Assembly: GCF_025420585.1 (NCBI RefSeq)
Contig: NZ_JAOEGB010000026.1
Coordinates: 1 to 64,000 of the forward strand
Length of the DNA stretch: 64,000 bases
Source: Planotetraspora sp. A-T 1434
Lineage (GTDB): Bacteria > Actinomycetota > Actinomycetes > Streptosporangiales > Streptosporangiaceae
Direction: 5' to 3'
In this document: in pieces, positions 9,200-17,420 of the stretch
Layout: every line of letters begins with the position of its first letter
Position numbering within the stretch: position 1 is the stretch's first letter
Position numbers and translations under genes: made by a program
The notes under the pieces: generated by a model
Seen by the model: the letters and a program-made list of their open reading frames with translations, nothing else
Database searches by the model: none
What the model was told of the DNA's origin: nothing

Positions 9200-9215
9200 A
9201 TGTAAGAATTGACAT
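9200..9215. promoter_or_regulatory. PadR-type operator, ATGT-N8-ACAT
   Basis: ATGT (9200-9203), eight bases, ACAT (9212-9215), within the slightly longer inverted repeat CTATGT/ACATAG (9198-9217). This is the known consensus for PadR-family repressors. It lies between the divergent lipoprotein and PadR genes and could control both. Confidence 0.8.
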
Positions 9216-9257
9216 AGTGAAGGCGATCAGCGGGCGAGTCAATATCCTGAGCGGACG

Positions 9258-9821
9258 ATGGCCCCCATGACCTCCACGCTCGGATTCGCGATCCTCGCCG
9301 TACTGGCGCGCGCCGACAGCACGGGATATGAGATCGCCACACGCATGCGCCACCCGGTCGGCCGGTTCTGGACGGCCAGCCACAGCCAGATCCACACGGA
9401 TCTCCAGCGTCTCCTGGCCGCCGGGCTGGTCTCGTACGCCACGGCGCCCGGGCCGGGGCCGCAGGACAAGAAGGTCTACTCGATCACTCCCCAGGGGAGG
9501 GACGCCCTGCGGGCCTGGGTCACGGAGCCGCCCCGGTCTCAGCCGGAGCGCGACGAACTGGTGCTCAAGACCTACGCCGCCTGGCTCGCGGACCCCGCCT
9601 CTCTGATCGAGATGTTCCGTACGGCACTGCGGCGGCACGAGGAGCGCCTGGGCGAGTACGAGGCCGATTGGGGGGCCATGGAGGCGGACCCACCGCCGTT
9701 CGGCACGCCGGCGTTCGGGAACATGGCTGTCCTGCGCTGCGGTCTCACCTACGAGCGGCACCGGGCGGAGTGGTGCCGCTGGATGATCGATCAGCTCAGC
9801 CGGAGCTTGAAGCCCTCGTGA
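9258..9821 (+). CDS. PadR family transcriptional regulator
   Basis: This 187-aa protein has the PadR winged helix in the first 85 residues (LGFAILAVLARADSTGYEI, then LQRLLAAGLVSY and the wing KKVYSITPQGRDAL). A C-terminal Vir-type dimerisation region of about 90 residues follows. Such proteins usually repress their own gene and a neighbouring target, and release DNA on binding a small molecule. ATG 9258 and ATG 9267 are both possible starts. The ATGT-N8-ACAT operator just upstream supports autoregulation. The 3' end overlaps the convergent acetyltransferase gene by about 31 bp. Confidence 0.9.
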   Translation: MAPMTSTLGFAILAVLARADSTGYEIATRMRHPVGRFWTASHSQIHTDLQRLLAAGLVSYATAPGPGPQDKKVYSITPQGRDALRAWVTEPPRSQPERDELVLKTYAAWLADPASLIEMFRTALRRHEERLGEYEADWGAMEADPPPFGTPAFGNMAVLRCGLTYERHRAEWCRWMIDQLSRSLKPS

Positions 9822-10285
9822 GAGGCGGTGAAGCCGAGACCGGTGTAGAAGCGGTGGGCATCCGAGCGCGCCTTGTCCGAGGTGAGCTGGACGAGCGCGC
9901 AGCCGCGATCTCTGGCCCGCTCGACCGCCCACTCCATCATCGTCCGGCCGATCCCCCGGTTCCGGTACGGCGCGGCGACCCTGACCGCCTCGATCTGGGC
10001 GCGCTCGGCGCCGCGGCGTGACAGGCCGGGAATGAAGGTGAGCTGCATCGTCCCGGCGACCTCGCCGTCCACCTCCACGACGATCAGTTCGTTGCGCGGG
10101 TCTGCGTCGATCGCCGCGAAGGCCGCTTCGTAGTCCCGGTAGTTCTCGTAGTCCGCGCCGTCGAGGCTTTCGCGGGCCGCCGCGATGGGGTCGTCGATCA
10201 GCATCGCCACGATGGCCGGGATATCCGCGCGCCGGGCCGCACGGAATGAGGGCCGGGACGGAAGGGACTGGGGTGAAGGGGACAT
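9791..10285 (-). CDS. GNAT family N-acetyltransferase
   Basis: This 164-aa protein has the GNAT fold, with the acetyl-CoA loop VAAPYRNRGIGRTM preceded by the beta strand AQIEAVRVA and followed by GCALVQLTSDKARSDAHRFYTGLGF. The substrate is unknown. Its C-terminal codons overlap the end of the padR gene on the other strand. Confidence 0.9.
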   Translation of the reverse strand: MSPSPQSLPSRPSFRAARRADIPAIVAMLIDDPIAAARESLDGADYENYRDYEAAFAAIDADPRNELIVVEVDGEVAGTMQLTFIPGLSRRGAERAQIEAVRVAAPYRNRGIGRTMMEWAVERARDRGCALVQLTSDKARSDAHRFYTGLGFTASHEGFKLRLS

Positions 10286-10370
10286 CCGGAGAGCCTAACC
10301 GGGACGCCTCAGGGGGCGGTCAGGGACTTCCCCGATGCCCCGGAAACGCTACGAAACGCAGCATGTAAGC

Positions 10371-10817
10371 ATGAATGAACTGACCCGAAGCGATGAGATG
10401 TCCCTCGCCGGAGCCGCTCTGCGCGGCGCGCCCTGGAAGGCGGCGGCGATCTCCGGCGGCGTGGTGGCGGCCACCAGCCTGTTCATGGGCTGGATCCTCC
10501 CCGGTCCGGCCGACCTGACGTGGGCCCTGTGCGTGGGCATCGGCCTGTTCTCGCTGGTGGCGGGGATCGGCGCGATCTCCCGGCCGCAGGAGGGCGACCG
10601 GGTGACCCGGCAGGCGAGGCTCTGGTCCCTGCGCCACCCCTGGCGGTTCGCCCTCTATCCGGGCCTGGGGGCGGCCCTGCTGATGTACCCGGTGCAGCTC
10701 GTCGTCGACGGCGAGGGCGTCTTCGGCGCGGCCTGGGACGCGCTGTGGGGAGGCGCGCTCGTCTACCTCATCACGGGCATCCTCACCCTGTCGATGCGAG
10801 GCCGCGCCAAGGGCTGA
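10371..10817 (+). CDS. Small integral membrane protein, unknown function
   Basis: About 148 aa with four predicted membrane helices (around AAAISGGVVAATSLFMGW, LTWALCVGIGLFSLVAG, FALYPGLGAALLMYPVQL and ALVYLITGILTLSM). I recognise no family. An in-frame ATG at 10335 would add 12 residues; 10371 gives a better membrane-protein start. The stop runs directly into the first repeat array. Confidence 0.6.
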   Translation: MNELTRSDEMSLAGAALRGAPWKAAAISGGVVAATSLFMGWILPGPADLTWALCVGIGLFSLVAGIGAISRPQEGDRVTRQARLWSLRHPWRFALYPGLGAALLMYPVQLVVDGEGVFGAAWDALWGGALVYLITGILTLSMRGRAKG

Positions 10818-11103
10818 TCATGTGGTGATCATGTGGTGTGGTGATCATGCACATGTTCCCGCATACACCGCCCCACCCGCCGCTCCCCCCAGCGTGATCA
10901 TGCACATGTTCCCGCATGCACCGCCCTACCTGGCGCTTCGCCCAGCGTGATCATGCACGGCGAGACGATGCCCCCTCCGAATGAACAGCGCATGATCACG
11001 AACGTAACGGCGCTGATCAGGCTGCCTGCGGCGGAATCGATGCATGATCACGATTTGCGAAAGCCGACGTCCCCGAGCTTCCCGGGAAACCCTGCATGAT
11101 CAC
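10815..11103. repeat. GTGATCATGCAC array A: three plus sites, three minus sites, 52-53 bp apart
   Basis: Plus-strand copies start at 10841, 10894 and 10947 (spacing 53, 53). Minus-strand copies end at 10999, 11051 and 11103 (spacing 52, 52). The first two plus copies extend to ATGTTCCCGCAT and have similar spacers, so the unit is a decayed 53-bp repeat. Two partial copies (TGATCATGTGG) sit at 10815 and 10826. The array fills the gap between convergent genes. Confidence 0.93.
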
Positions 11104-11127
11104 GGCGACATGGGGGGCGGAGGCGGT

Positions 11128-11514
11128 CTAAGAAGACGACGCGGCTCGCTCGGCCTCGCCCCGGCAGACGCAGAACTCGTTGCCCTCGGGGTCGAGCAGC
11201 GTGAACCAGCCGGCCCCCTCGGCGGTGCGGTGGTCCTCGTGGGGCTTGGCCCCGAGAGCGAGCAGCCGGTCCACCTCCTCGTCGCGGGTGCGCCCCTCGG
11301 TGGGCGTGACATCCAGATGCACGCGGTTCTTGACGCTCTTGCCCTCGGGCACGCGGATGAAAAGCACATGCGGAGGACCGTCGGGACGGTGGAGCATGAC
11401 CTCGTCGTCCTCCGGCTCGGAGTCGACGATGGGCCAGCCCAGGGCCGCGCTCCACCACTGGGCGAGCTCGTACGGCTGGGCGCTGTCGATGGTCACCGCC
11501 TGGATCTCAATCAT
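11128..11514 (-). CDS. VOC family (glyoxalase-like) protein
   Basis: This 128-aa protein has the two-module beta-alpha-beta fold of the glyoxalase/bleomycin-resistance superfamily: VTIDSAQPYELAQWWSAALGW at the N-terminus, then HLDVTPTEGRTRDEEVDRLLALGA and the closing motif TLLDPEGNEFCV. It most resembles the small actinobacterial Glyoxalase_6-type proteins, whose ligands are generally unknown. It lies just beyond repeat array A. Confidence 0.87.
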   Translation of the reverse strand: MIEIQAVTIDSAQPYELAQWWSAALGWPIVDSEPEDDEVMLHRPDGPPHVLFIRVPEGKSVKNRVHLDVTPTEGRTRDEEVDRLLALGAKPHEDHRTAEGAGWFTLLDPEGNEFCVCRGEAERAASSS

Positions 11515-11556
11515 GCGGCCCAGCCAATCGCGACACCAGCAAAGGTGTCAAGCTGG

Positions 11557-11802
11557 TTACCCCGTCGTACGCTTCCTCGCAGAGAGCTTCAGGAGAGCGA
11601 CGGCGGAGACGACCGCCCACATCCCTTCGAGGAGCACGAAACCCCAGTCACGGCTTGAGAGGGCGATCCACGCGAGAACGGCCGAGCCGGCGAGGTTGAG
11701 GACCAGATAGAGCGGCGACTCGCCGTCGATGACCTTGAGCTGAGAGAGCAGGAACGCGCTGAGGATGAGGACAGCGCCGATGACCTGAACGAGTTCTTCC
11801 AT
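11557..11802 (-). CDS. CBU_0592-like small membrane protein
   Basis: This 81-aa protein has three hydrophobic segments (VIGAVLILSAFLLSQLKV, PLYLVLNLAGSAVLAWIAL, WGFVLLEGMWAVVSAVALL). The pattern LNLAGS and the Gly-Glu-Pro-like loop match the small membrane family named after Coxiella CBU_0592. Function is unknown. Confidence 0.75.
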   Translation of the reverse strand: MEELVQVIGAVLILSAFLLSQLKVIDGESPLYLVLNLAGSAVLAWIALSSRDWGFVLLEGMWAVVSAVALLKLSARKRTTG

Positions 11803-11906
11803 GGCTTCCCGCGTGCCGTCTTAGCAGAACCGGGTACGGCAGGCACCTCGTCCGGGACGCCCAGGGACGAGGGCGTCTAACACCCCGAACATCGCAATTG
11901 TGAGGA

Positions 11907-12289
11907 CTATTTCCCTCCTTGCGGTGACGTGTCCCACCACATCGTCACGAGACGGCGCGGCGGCACCGGCCAGACCCCCAGATCTCGGGCGGCCTCGATC
12001 ACCTCACCGGCCCTGCCGAGGTCGAGGCACAGCCTCCGGCACGCGCTCGCCGCCAGCTCCTCGACCGACTCGAAGGCGCAATCAGGCGCCATGACGACCA
12101 CCCGGACCCGGGCATGGCCGTCCAGCGCGAGCAGGAATAGGTCGGCCCTGCCGGCGCCGCCAGGAGCGCCTCGGTCCTACGGCGGAAGCGCTCGACCTGA
12201 TGCGTCCACGGGTTGGCCGGAGCGCTCGCGAGGATCGTCTCCGGGATGGCCCACGACTCCAGCTCAGCCCGCCAGCGCTCCGCCTTCAT
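11907..12289 (-). pseudogene. Degraded SAM-dependent methyltransferase (internal deletion plus frameshift)
   Basis: Two pieces in different frames match the two ends of one protein type. The N-terminal piece (from ATG 12289) reads WRAELESWAIPETILASAP then FRRRTEALLAAP, the usual opening of an actinobacterial class I methyltransferase. The C-terminal piece, in a shifted frame from about 12150 to 11907, reads HARVRVVVMAP, RRLCLDLG and PPRRLVTMWWD, its usual ending. The central SAM-binding Rossmann core is missing and the frames join around 12150-12170. About 127 codons remain of roughly 250. The gene cannot make a working enzyme. Confidence 0.75.
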
Positions 12290-12348
12290 GGCCCGATCGT
12301 ACGCGGGCCGCCGTACACGGGGTGTGGCATAAAACATGCATATGGACA

Positions 12349-12391
12349 GTTACTGGCGGGTAGCATTCAGATAGAGTTACTGACCAGTACG
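12349..12391. promoter_or_regulatory. Two directly repeated operator-like sites upstream of fadE5
   Basis: GTTACTGGCGGGTAGC (12349-12364) and GTTACTGACCAGTACG (12376-12391) share GTTACTG-R-C-N2-GTA. Each is close to palindromic; the second contains TACTGACCAGTA, perfect except for its two central bases. They start 27 bp apart and lie 35-77 bp before the fadE5 start, fitting a TetR-type repressor of fatty-acid genes. Confidence 0.55.
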
Positions 12392-12425
12392 TCATCCCCG
12401 GGTCTGGTTTCTAGGAGCGCACACC

Positions 12426-14249
12426 ATGGGTCACTACAAGAGCAACCTCCGCGACCTGGAGTTCAATCTCTTTGAGGTCTTCGGGCGGAAGGAAGTCCTC
12501 GGCAGCGGCCCGTTCGCCGATGTCGACGAGGAGACCGCGCGGAGCATCCTCGACGAGGTGAACCGCCTCGCCACGGGGCCGATCGCCGAGTCCTTCGAGG
12601 ACTCCGACCGGCATCCGCCCGTGTTCGACCCGGCGGCCCACACCGTGACGATGCCGGAGAGCTTCAAGAAGTCCTACCAGGCCTGGGTGGACGCCGAGTG
12701 GTGGCGCCTGGAGCTTCAGCCGGAGCTCGGCGGCACGCCCGCCCCGCGCAGCCTGGTCTGGGCCATGGCCGAGATGGTGCTGGGCGCCAACCCCGCCGTG
12801 TGGATGTTCGGCTGCGGCCCCGCCTTCGCCCGCCTGCTCTTCGACCTGGGCACCGACGAGCAGAAGCGGTTCGCCGAGATGGCCGTCGAGCGGCACTGGG
12901 GCGCCACCATGGTCCTCACCGAGCCGGACGCCGGGTCGGACGTCGGCGCGGGCCGGACCAGGGCCGTCGAGCAGCCGGATGGCACCTGGCACATCGAGGG
13001 TGTCAAGCGCTTCATCACCAGCGCCGAGCACGACATGGCCGAGAACATCTTCCACCTCGTGCTGGCCCGCCCCGAGGGCGCCGGCCCTGGCACCAAGGGC
13101 CTGTCGATGTTCCTCGTCCCCAAGTATCTGGTGGACCTGGAGACCGGCGAGCTGGGCGAGCGCAACGGCGCCTACGTCACCAACGTCGAGAAGAAGATGG
13201 GCCTGAAGGTCTCCACGACCTGTGAGCTCACGTTCGGCGAGAAGCACCCGGCCATCGGCTACCTGGTCGGCGGCGTACACGAGGGCATCAAGCAGATGTT
13301 CATGGTCATCGAGCACGCCCGCATGATGGTCGGCGCGAAGGCCATCGCCACGCTGTCCACCGGTTACCTCAACGCGCTCGACTACGCCAGGAACCGCGTC
13401 CAGGGCGCCGACCTCACCCGCTCGGCCGACAAGACCGCCCCGCGCGTCACCACGACCCACCACCCGGACGTGCGCCGCGAGCTCATGCTGCAGAAGTCGT
13501 ACGCCGAGGCGATGCGGGCGCTGGTCCTCTACACGGCCACGATCCAGGACACCATCCAGATCGCGGAGTTCGAGGGCCGCCGGGACCACGCCGCCGAGGC
13601 GCTGAACGACCTGCTGCTTCCGCTCGTCAAGGGCGTCGGCTCCGAGCGGTCCTACGAGCTGCTCGCCCGCTCGCTCCAGACGCTGGGCGGCTCGGGCTTC
13701 CTGCAGGACTACCCGATCGAGCAGTACATCCGCGACGCGAAGATCGACTCGCTCTACGAGGGCACCACGGCGATCCAGGGCCTCGACCTGTTCTTCCGCA
13801 AGATCCTCAAGAACCAGGGTGCGGCGCTGGGCTCGCTGCTCGGCGACATCAAGGCGTTCGCCGGCTCCGACGCGGGCAACGGCCGCCTGAAGGAGGAGCG
13901 CAAGCTGCTCGACGAGGCCGCCGACGAGGTCAAGACCATGGCGGACACGATGGCGGGCTGGGCGATCTCGTCCATGGAGACCCCGGAGGAGGTCTACAAG
14001 GTCGGCCTCAACACCACCCGCTTCCTGATGTCGCTCGGCGACCTGGTGCTGGGCTGGCTGCTGCTGCGCCAGGCCGAAGTCGCCCTCAGGGCCCTCGGCG
14101 AGTCCGACACCGATAAGGCGTTCTACACCGGCAAGGTCGGGGCCGCCACGTTCTTCGCCCAGACCGTGCTGCCCCGGATCGCCGCCGAGCGGCGCGTGCT
14201 CGCCGCCACCGGCCAGGACCTCATGCAGCTCCCGGAGGAGTCCTTCTAA
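12426..14249 (+). CDS. fadE5: Acyl-CoA dehydrogenase, FadE5 type
   Basis: This is an FAD-dependent acyl-CoA dehydrogenase for the first step of beta-oxidation, 607 aa. The opening [20 protein letters not shown] is nearly that of mycobacterial FadE5 (611 aa), which accepts a wide range of acyl-CoA lengths. The N-terminal helical domain, the middle beta domain ([13 protein letters not shown], then [10 protein letters not shown]-like sequence) and the C-terminal helical domain with [16 protein letters not shown] are intact, followed by the extra C-terminal domain of this subclass. The ribosome site is TAGGAG. Two operator-like sites upstream suggest repression by a TetR-type fatty-acid regulator not encoded next to it. 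A strong terminator follows. Confidence 0.93.
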   Translation: MGHYKSNLRDLEFNLFEVFGRKEVLGSGPFADVDEETARSILDEVNRLATGPIAESFEDSDRHPPVFDPAAHTVTMPESFKKSYQAWVDAEWWRLELQPELGGTPAPRSLVWAMAEMVLGANPAVWMFGCGPAFARLLFDLGTDEQKRFAEMAVERHWGATMVLTEPDAGSDVGAGRTRAVEQPDGTWHIEGVKRFITSAEHDMAENIFHLVLARPEGAGPGTKGLSMFLVPKYLVDLETGELGERNGAYVTNVEKKMGLKVSTTCELTFGEKHPAIGYLVGGVHEGIKQMFMVIEHARMMVGAKAIATLSTGYLNALDYARNRVQGADLTRSADKTAPRVTTTHHPDVRRELMLQKSYAEAMRALVLYTATIQDTIQIAEFEGRRDHAAEALNDLLLPLVKGVGSERSYELLARSLQTLGGSGFLQDYPIEQYIRDAKIDSLYEGTTAIQGLDLFFRKILKNQGAALGSLLGDIKAFAGSDAGNGRLKEERKLLDEAADEVKTMADTMAGWAISSMETPEEVYKVGLNTTRFLMSLGDLVLGWLLLRQAEVALRALGESDTDKAFYTGKVGAATFFAQTVLPRIAAERRVLAATGQDLMQLPEESF

Positions 14250-14269
14250 CCCCTTCTGGCCCCGGTTTT

Positions 14270-14307
14270 CCGTACGGCTGCCGCCCGGATGAGCGGCAGC
14301 CGTACGG
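14270..14307. terminator. Bidirectional terminator hairpin
   Basis: A perfect 15-bp stem, CCGTACGGCTGCCGC (14270-14284) with GCGGCAGCCGTACGG (14293-14307), and an 8-base loop. It sits between the convergent ends of fadE5 and the lyase gene; there is no U-run, as is common in actinomycetes. Confidence 0.85.
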
Positions 14308-14330
14308 CTCCACAGGGTGATCCCTGCAAA

Positions 14331-15677
14331 TCAGCCGATGGCGTCGAGCTGCTCGACCGCCGGGCGGAGCAGCCAGAGGTCACCACCGGGCGGCGCCTCC
14401 AGGCTGCCGATGGCCTTGCGGGCGGCGTGGTCGCCCTGGTCGGCGGCGGCGTGGACGATGTCGCTGGCGGCGAAGCGGTAGAACTCCAGCTCCGGGAGCG
14501 TCCAGGGCGCCGCACCCGTCGCTGCGGGCAGCAGGTAGTCGACCGCCTTGAACAGGCCGCCGCCCTGCGGAGTGGTGTAGTTCCACAGGTCGACGCCGAC
14601 GTGCTGCCCGATCGCGGCGAGCCTGGTCAGCGCGACCAGGTTGAAGGTCGAGTAGTGCCAGCTCCGGGTGCGGGTGATCTCCGTCGGCTGGGTGCCGTCG
14701 GCGGCGAGCTGGGGGTCGAGCCGCTTGGCCTTCGACTCCTCGACGATCTGCTTGGCCAGGTCGGGCTGGCCGATGGCGAGCGCGAGGCCCGCGTTCTGCA
14801 TGTCGTAGAAGGAGCCGTGGTTGTTCTTCTGGGCGGCCTCCTCAATGCCGTTCTTACTGGTCAGCAGCCAGTTCAGGAAGTCGGTGTTCCACGACTGCAT
14901 CGCATCGTGGTCGGCCTTCGTCCACGAGGGAGCGCCGAGGTCGAGGATGGCCGTGGCGTCCAGGATGTCGGTGAACTGCTGCGAGAAGTCGATGATGCCG
15001 ATGCCGCGCCCGGTCACCCGGCACGGGATGAACTGGGTGTAGTTGAGACTCGGGTTCATCCGGGTCGCCGGGTCGATGAACCAGGTCCGCAGGTCGAGCG
15101 CCGCCCGCTCGGCGTAAGCCGCCTTGCCCGTGTAGTACCAGGCCAGCGTGAGCGTGTAGACGGCGTTGAACATCTCGCCGCGCTCTTCGTGGTCGGTGAT
15201 CTCGTCGATCGCCGGGTTGCGGACGCCGTCCTTCTGGATGTACGGGCAGCCCCAGGGGTTGTCGGGGGTCTTCGGCTTGCTGGGCCACCAGTACGGCGCC
15301 TCGCTCAGGTAGTCGTGCTTGTCACCGCTCGGCGGGAGCTGCGGCTTGTGCGTGACCGACCACGGCCCCTTGGTGAGCCAGCCGTCCGCCTGCGCGGTGA
15401 GCGTCTTGAGCTGGCGGCGCAGGTCGGGGATGGCATGGACGCCCAGGCGGGTGAGTGCCAGCCGGCGTCCGTCGAGCACGACCGTCTGCGGCCGCTTGGA
15501 CCAGACGGCCGAATGCTCGGCCGACGCCGCCGACGCGTCCGCCGACTCGGCGGACACGGCCGACGTGTCCGAGCCGCCCGGCTCGGGGTCGGCGAACGCC
15601 GGACTGGGCGGGACGGCGAGCGCGGCGGCTGTCGCCACGGCGGCGATCAGCGCTCCGACGCGCGGAGGAAAAGGCAT
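14331..15677 (-). CDS. Secreted alginate lyase family polysaccharide lyase
   Basis: This 448-aa protein has an N-terminal signal peptide (hydrophobic stretch ending ...PPSPAFADPEP) and a Ser/Ala/Glu-rich spacer to about residue 55. A single alpha/alpha-toroid lyase domain follows. Family markers are EAPYWWPSKP, SLNYTQFIPCRVTGRG and KNNHGSFYDMQ; the Asn-His pair and Tyr in the last are the expected catalytic region. Alginate-lyase-family proteins in soil actinomycetes degrade uronate-rich polymers, so glucuronan or alginate are candidate substrates. It is a single-gene unit. Confidence 0.85.
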   Translation of the reverse strand: MPFPPRVGALIAAVATAAALAVPPSPAFADPEPGGSDTSAVSAESADASAASAEHSAVWSKRPQTVVLDGRRLALTRLGVHAIPDLRRQLKTLTAQADGWLTKGPWSVTHKPQLPPSGDKHDYLSEAPYWWPSKPKTPDNPWGCPYIQKDGVRNPAIDEITDHEERGEMFNAVYTLTLAWYYTGKAAYAERAALDLRTWFIDPATRMNPSLNYTQFIPCRVTGRGIGIIDFSQQFTDILDATAILDLGAPSWTKADHDAMQSWNTDFLNWLLTSKNGIEEAAQKNNHGSFYDMQNAGLALAIGQPDLAKQIVEESKAKRLDPQLAADGTQPTEITRTRSWHYSTFNLVALTRLAAIGQHVGVDLWNYTTPQGGGLFKAVDYLLPAATGAAPWTLPELEFYRFAASDIVHAAADQGDHAARKAIGSLEAPPGGDLWLLRPAVEQLDAIG

Positions 15678-16108
15678 TCCGGCTCTCCATTCGTGAGGGG
15701 ATCCCGGACCTTGCTAACCGCCTGGCCCCGTTACGATGCGCACGGCTCCTCGCCGCCGTCAATGGGCCCGATCGCAGGTCAGCGCCTTAAGAAGGGTGAT
15801 TAACAAACTCTTCGCAGGTCAAGTCGGCGTTCATGTATCTGAATGGCTTTCGCGTATCTGAATCGTTACCTGGCTCGCCCTTGATCCCGCACATGACTGC
15901 GAGCGAAAGTGTGCGGCAAGTGAAACATCCGGAAGCGGCACAACCCGGACCCCGTCACCGCCTGGCACCGGTGATCGACCCGACCGCTCGTGGACATGGG
16001 GAGGCGCAAGAGCCCAACGGAGAGCACGACCTGTGCGCGTCGCAACTACCGGCGTCCCGCCCGCACAACCTCCTGGAGCCAGGAGCACAAACCCGGACCC
16101 GTGACGGG
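15678..16108. other. Intergenic region, no gene recognised
   Basis: About 430 bp upstream of the lyase gene. It must hold the lyase promoter. The only structure I see is a 10-bp direct repeat GTATCTGAAT at 15835 and 15854. I looked for a small peptide gene that could serve the ATP-grasp pair further on and found none with a start codon and ribosome site. Confidence 0.5.
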
Positions 16109-16402
16109 TCAGATGACGTACTGCGCGGCCGCCCGGTTCACGAGGATGGGCGCGATGAACTCCGCGATCACGGCGCGATGTGCCGGATGGTCGCGGTAGA
16201 CGAGGTAGTCCTCGACCGAGTCGAAGTCGGCGACCACGGCGAAGGAGAAGGTGCCCTCGTTGATCCCCTCGTCGGGGCCGACCTCGTAGTTCCGCAGCTC
16301 GGGGATCGCCGCGGGCAGCTCGCGCAGCCGCTTGGCCACCTCCGCCTTCTGCTCCTCCGTGGCGTCCTCGGTCCACTGCAACAGAACGACGTGCCGGAAC
16401 AT
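16109..16402 (-). CDS. Dabb (stress-responsive alpha/beta barrel) domain protein
   Basis: This 97-aa protein reads MFRHVVLLQWTEDATEEQK, then the central FAVVADFDSVEDYLVYRDHPAH, the hallmark of the dimeric ferredoxin-like Dabb family. Members act as small cyclases, in heme handling or in stress responses; nothing here distinguishes these. The frame is open 11 codons further upstream, but homology and the typical MFRHVV start favour 16402. It lies 38 bp beyond the end of the peptide-maturation pair and could be co-transcribed with it. Confidence 0.85.
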   Translation of the reverse strand: MFRHVVLLQWTEDATEEQKAEVAKRLRELPAAIPELRNYEVGPDEGINEGTFSFAVVADFDSVEDYLVYRDHPAHRAVIAEFIAPILVNRAAAQYVI

Positions 16403-16439
16403 GGCCTCCCCCTCGTGGTGGTTCGTCCCCGACACTCTC

Positions 16440-17420
16440 TCACAGCCAGTGCCACTCGATCGACGCCCGCTTCCTGCGCGCGGCGAGCCACTCGCGGAAG
16501 GCCGCCGCCCCCGCCGCCGCGAGCGTCTCCGGGTCGTCCCGCGAGGCCCGGCGCGCCAGGACCATGCCCGTGAGGTAGCCCCCCGGGTGCTCCACCGGCC
16601 CGACCATCGACTCGCGGGCCGCGTGGCGCAGCGGCCCGGGCAGCTCCCCGGCCCACCGCTCGCCGATCGTGATCTCGGCCTCGCGGCAGCCGAGCAGGCC
16701 GCCGAGGCCCCGCAGCAGCTCGCCGTTCACGGGCTGGCAGCCGGTCACCCAGAGCGCCCGGACGCGGTCGAAGTCGGCCTGATGATCGGCCAGATAGGCG
16801 GGGGCGAGCTCCGCCTCCTTGCGCCGCCGGAAGCGCCGCCGCCGTGCGATCCCGGCGATGAACGCCTCGAACTGCTCGCCCGACATGGACATCTCGGCCA
16901 GCCACGCGAGGGTGGAGGCCCGGTCGTGGAGACCCCGCGAGCGCCGGAACTCCTCGGCCGCGGCCCGCACGTCCTCCTCGTCCAGCGGCTCGTCGTCGGT
17001 CATGATCTCGTTCAGCACGAGGCTCTGCTCGACGATCTCGTCATGGAGGGCCCGGTCCCGGCGTGGAAGCCGCCGCAGCATCGCCAGCGCCTCGGCCACG
17101 TGCACGTGCACCTTGTCCACGCTCACCAGGTAGCCCGCCGCCCAGTGCGTCGAGTGGTCGGCCAGCCACGGCACACCGTCGTCGGCCGGGGCCGACAGTG
17201 CCACCGTGCCGCCCTCGGGATGGCAGACCAGCAGATCGTAGTCCACCACCGGGCTGCCCGGCCGTACGTCGACGACGAGCTGCGGCCGCGCGGCCGGATG
17301 CCTCGCGGACCACTCGGCGACCGCGTGCCGGGCCCCGGCGACAGCCGTACGGCGGCGGCGGAACCCGCGCAGCAGCTCCACGCCCTCCGTGAGGACCTGC
17401 GCGAAGCCGGGAGCCGTCAT
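16440..17420 (-). CDS. Putative peptide maturation system protein (PpiC-related), partner of ATP-grasp
   Basis: This 326-aa soluble protein overlaps the ATP-grasp gene by four bases, so the two are coupled. From memory it resembles the PpiC-related putative peptide maturation family (TIGR04500) often found beside ATP-grasp peptide ligases. Its centre (EEFRRSRGLHDRASTLAWLAEMSMSGEQFEAF) looks like a peptidyl-prolyl isomerase/SurA-like helical segment. The N-terminal half contains DYDLLVCHPEGG, similar to substrate-binding parts of that family. No catalytic motif is obvious. I infer a chaperone or recognition role for a modified peptide; this rests mainly on the neighbour. Confidence 0.6.
   Translation of the reverse strand: MTAPGFAQVLTEGVELLRGFRRRRTAVAGARHAVAEWSARHPAARPQLVVDVRPGSPVVDYDLLVCHPEGGTVALSAPADDGVPWLADHSTHWAAGYLVSVDKVHVHVAEALAMLRRLPRRDRALHDEIVEQSLVLNEIMTDDEPLDEEDVRAAAEEFRRSRGLHDRASTLAWLAEMSMSGEQFEAFIAGIARRRRFRRRKEAELAPAYLADHQADFDRVRALWVTGCQPVNGELLRGLGGLLGCREAEITIGERWAGELPGPLRHAARESMVGPVEHPGGYLTGMVLARRASRDDPETLAAAGAAAFREWLAARRKRASIEWHWL

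Noticed and set aside
12411-13589. A 392-residue frame antisense to fadE5
   Set aside because: Family similarity of fadE5 is unambiguous on the plus strand; the antisense frame is a codon-bias shadow.
15831-16376. Possible RiPP precursor near the ATP-grasp gene
   Set aside because: The frames here lack a start codon with a ribosome site, and most overlap the Dabb gene in another frame.
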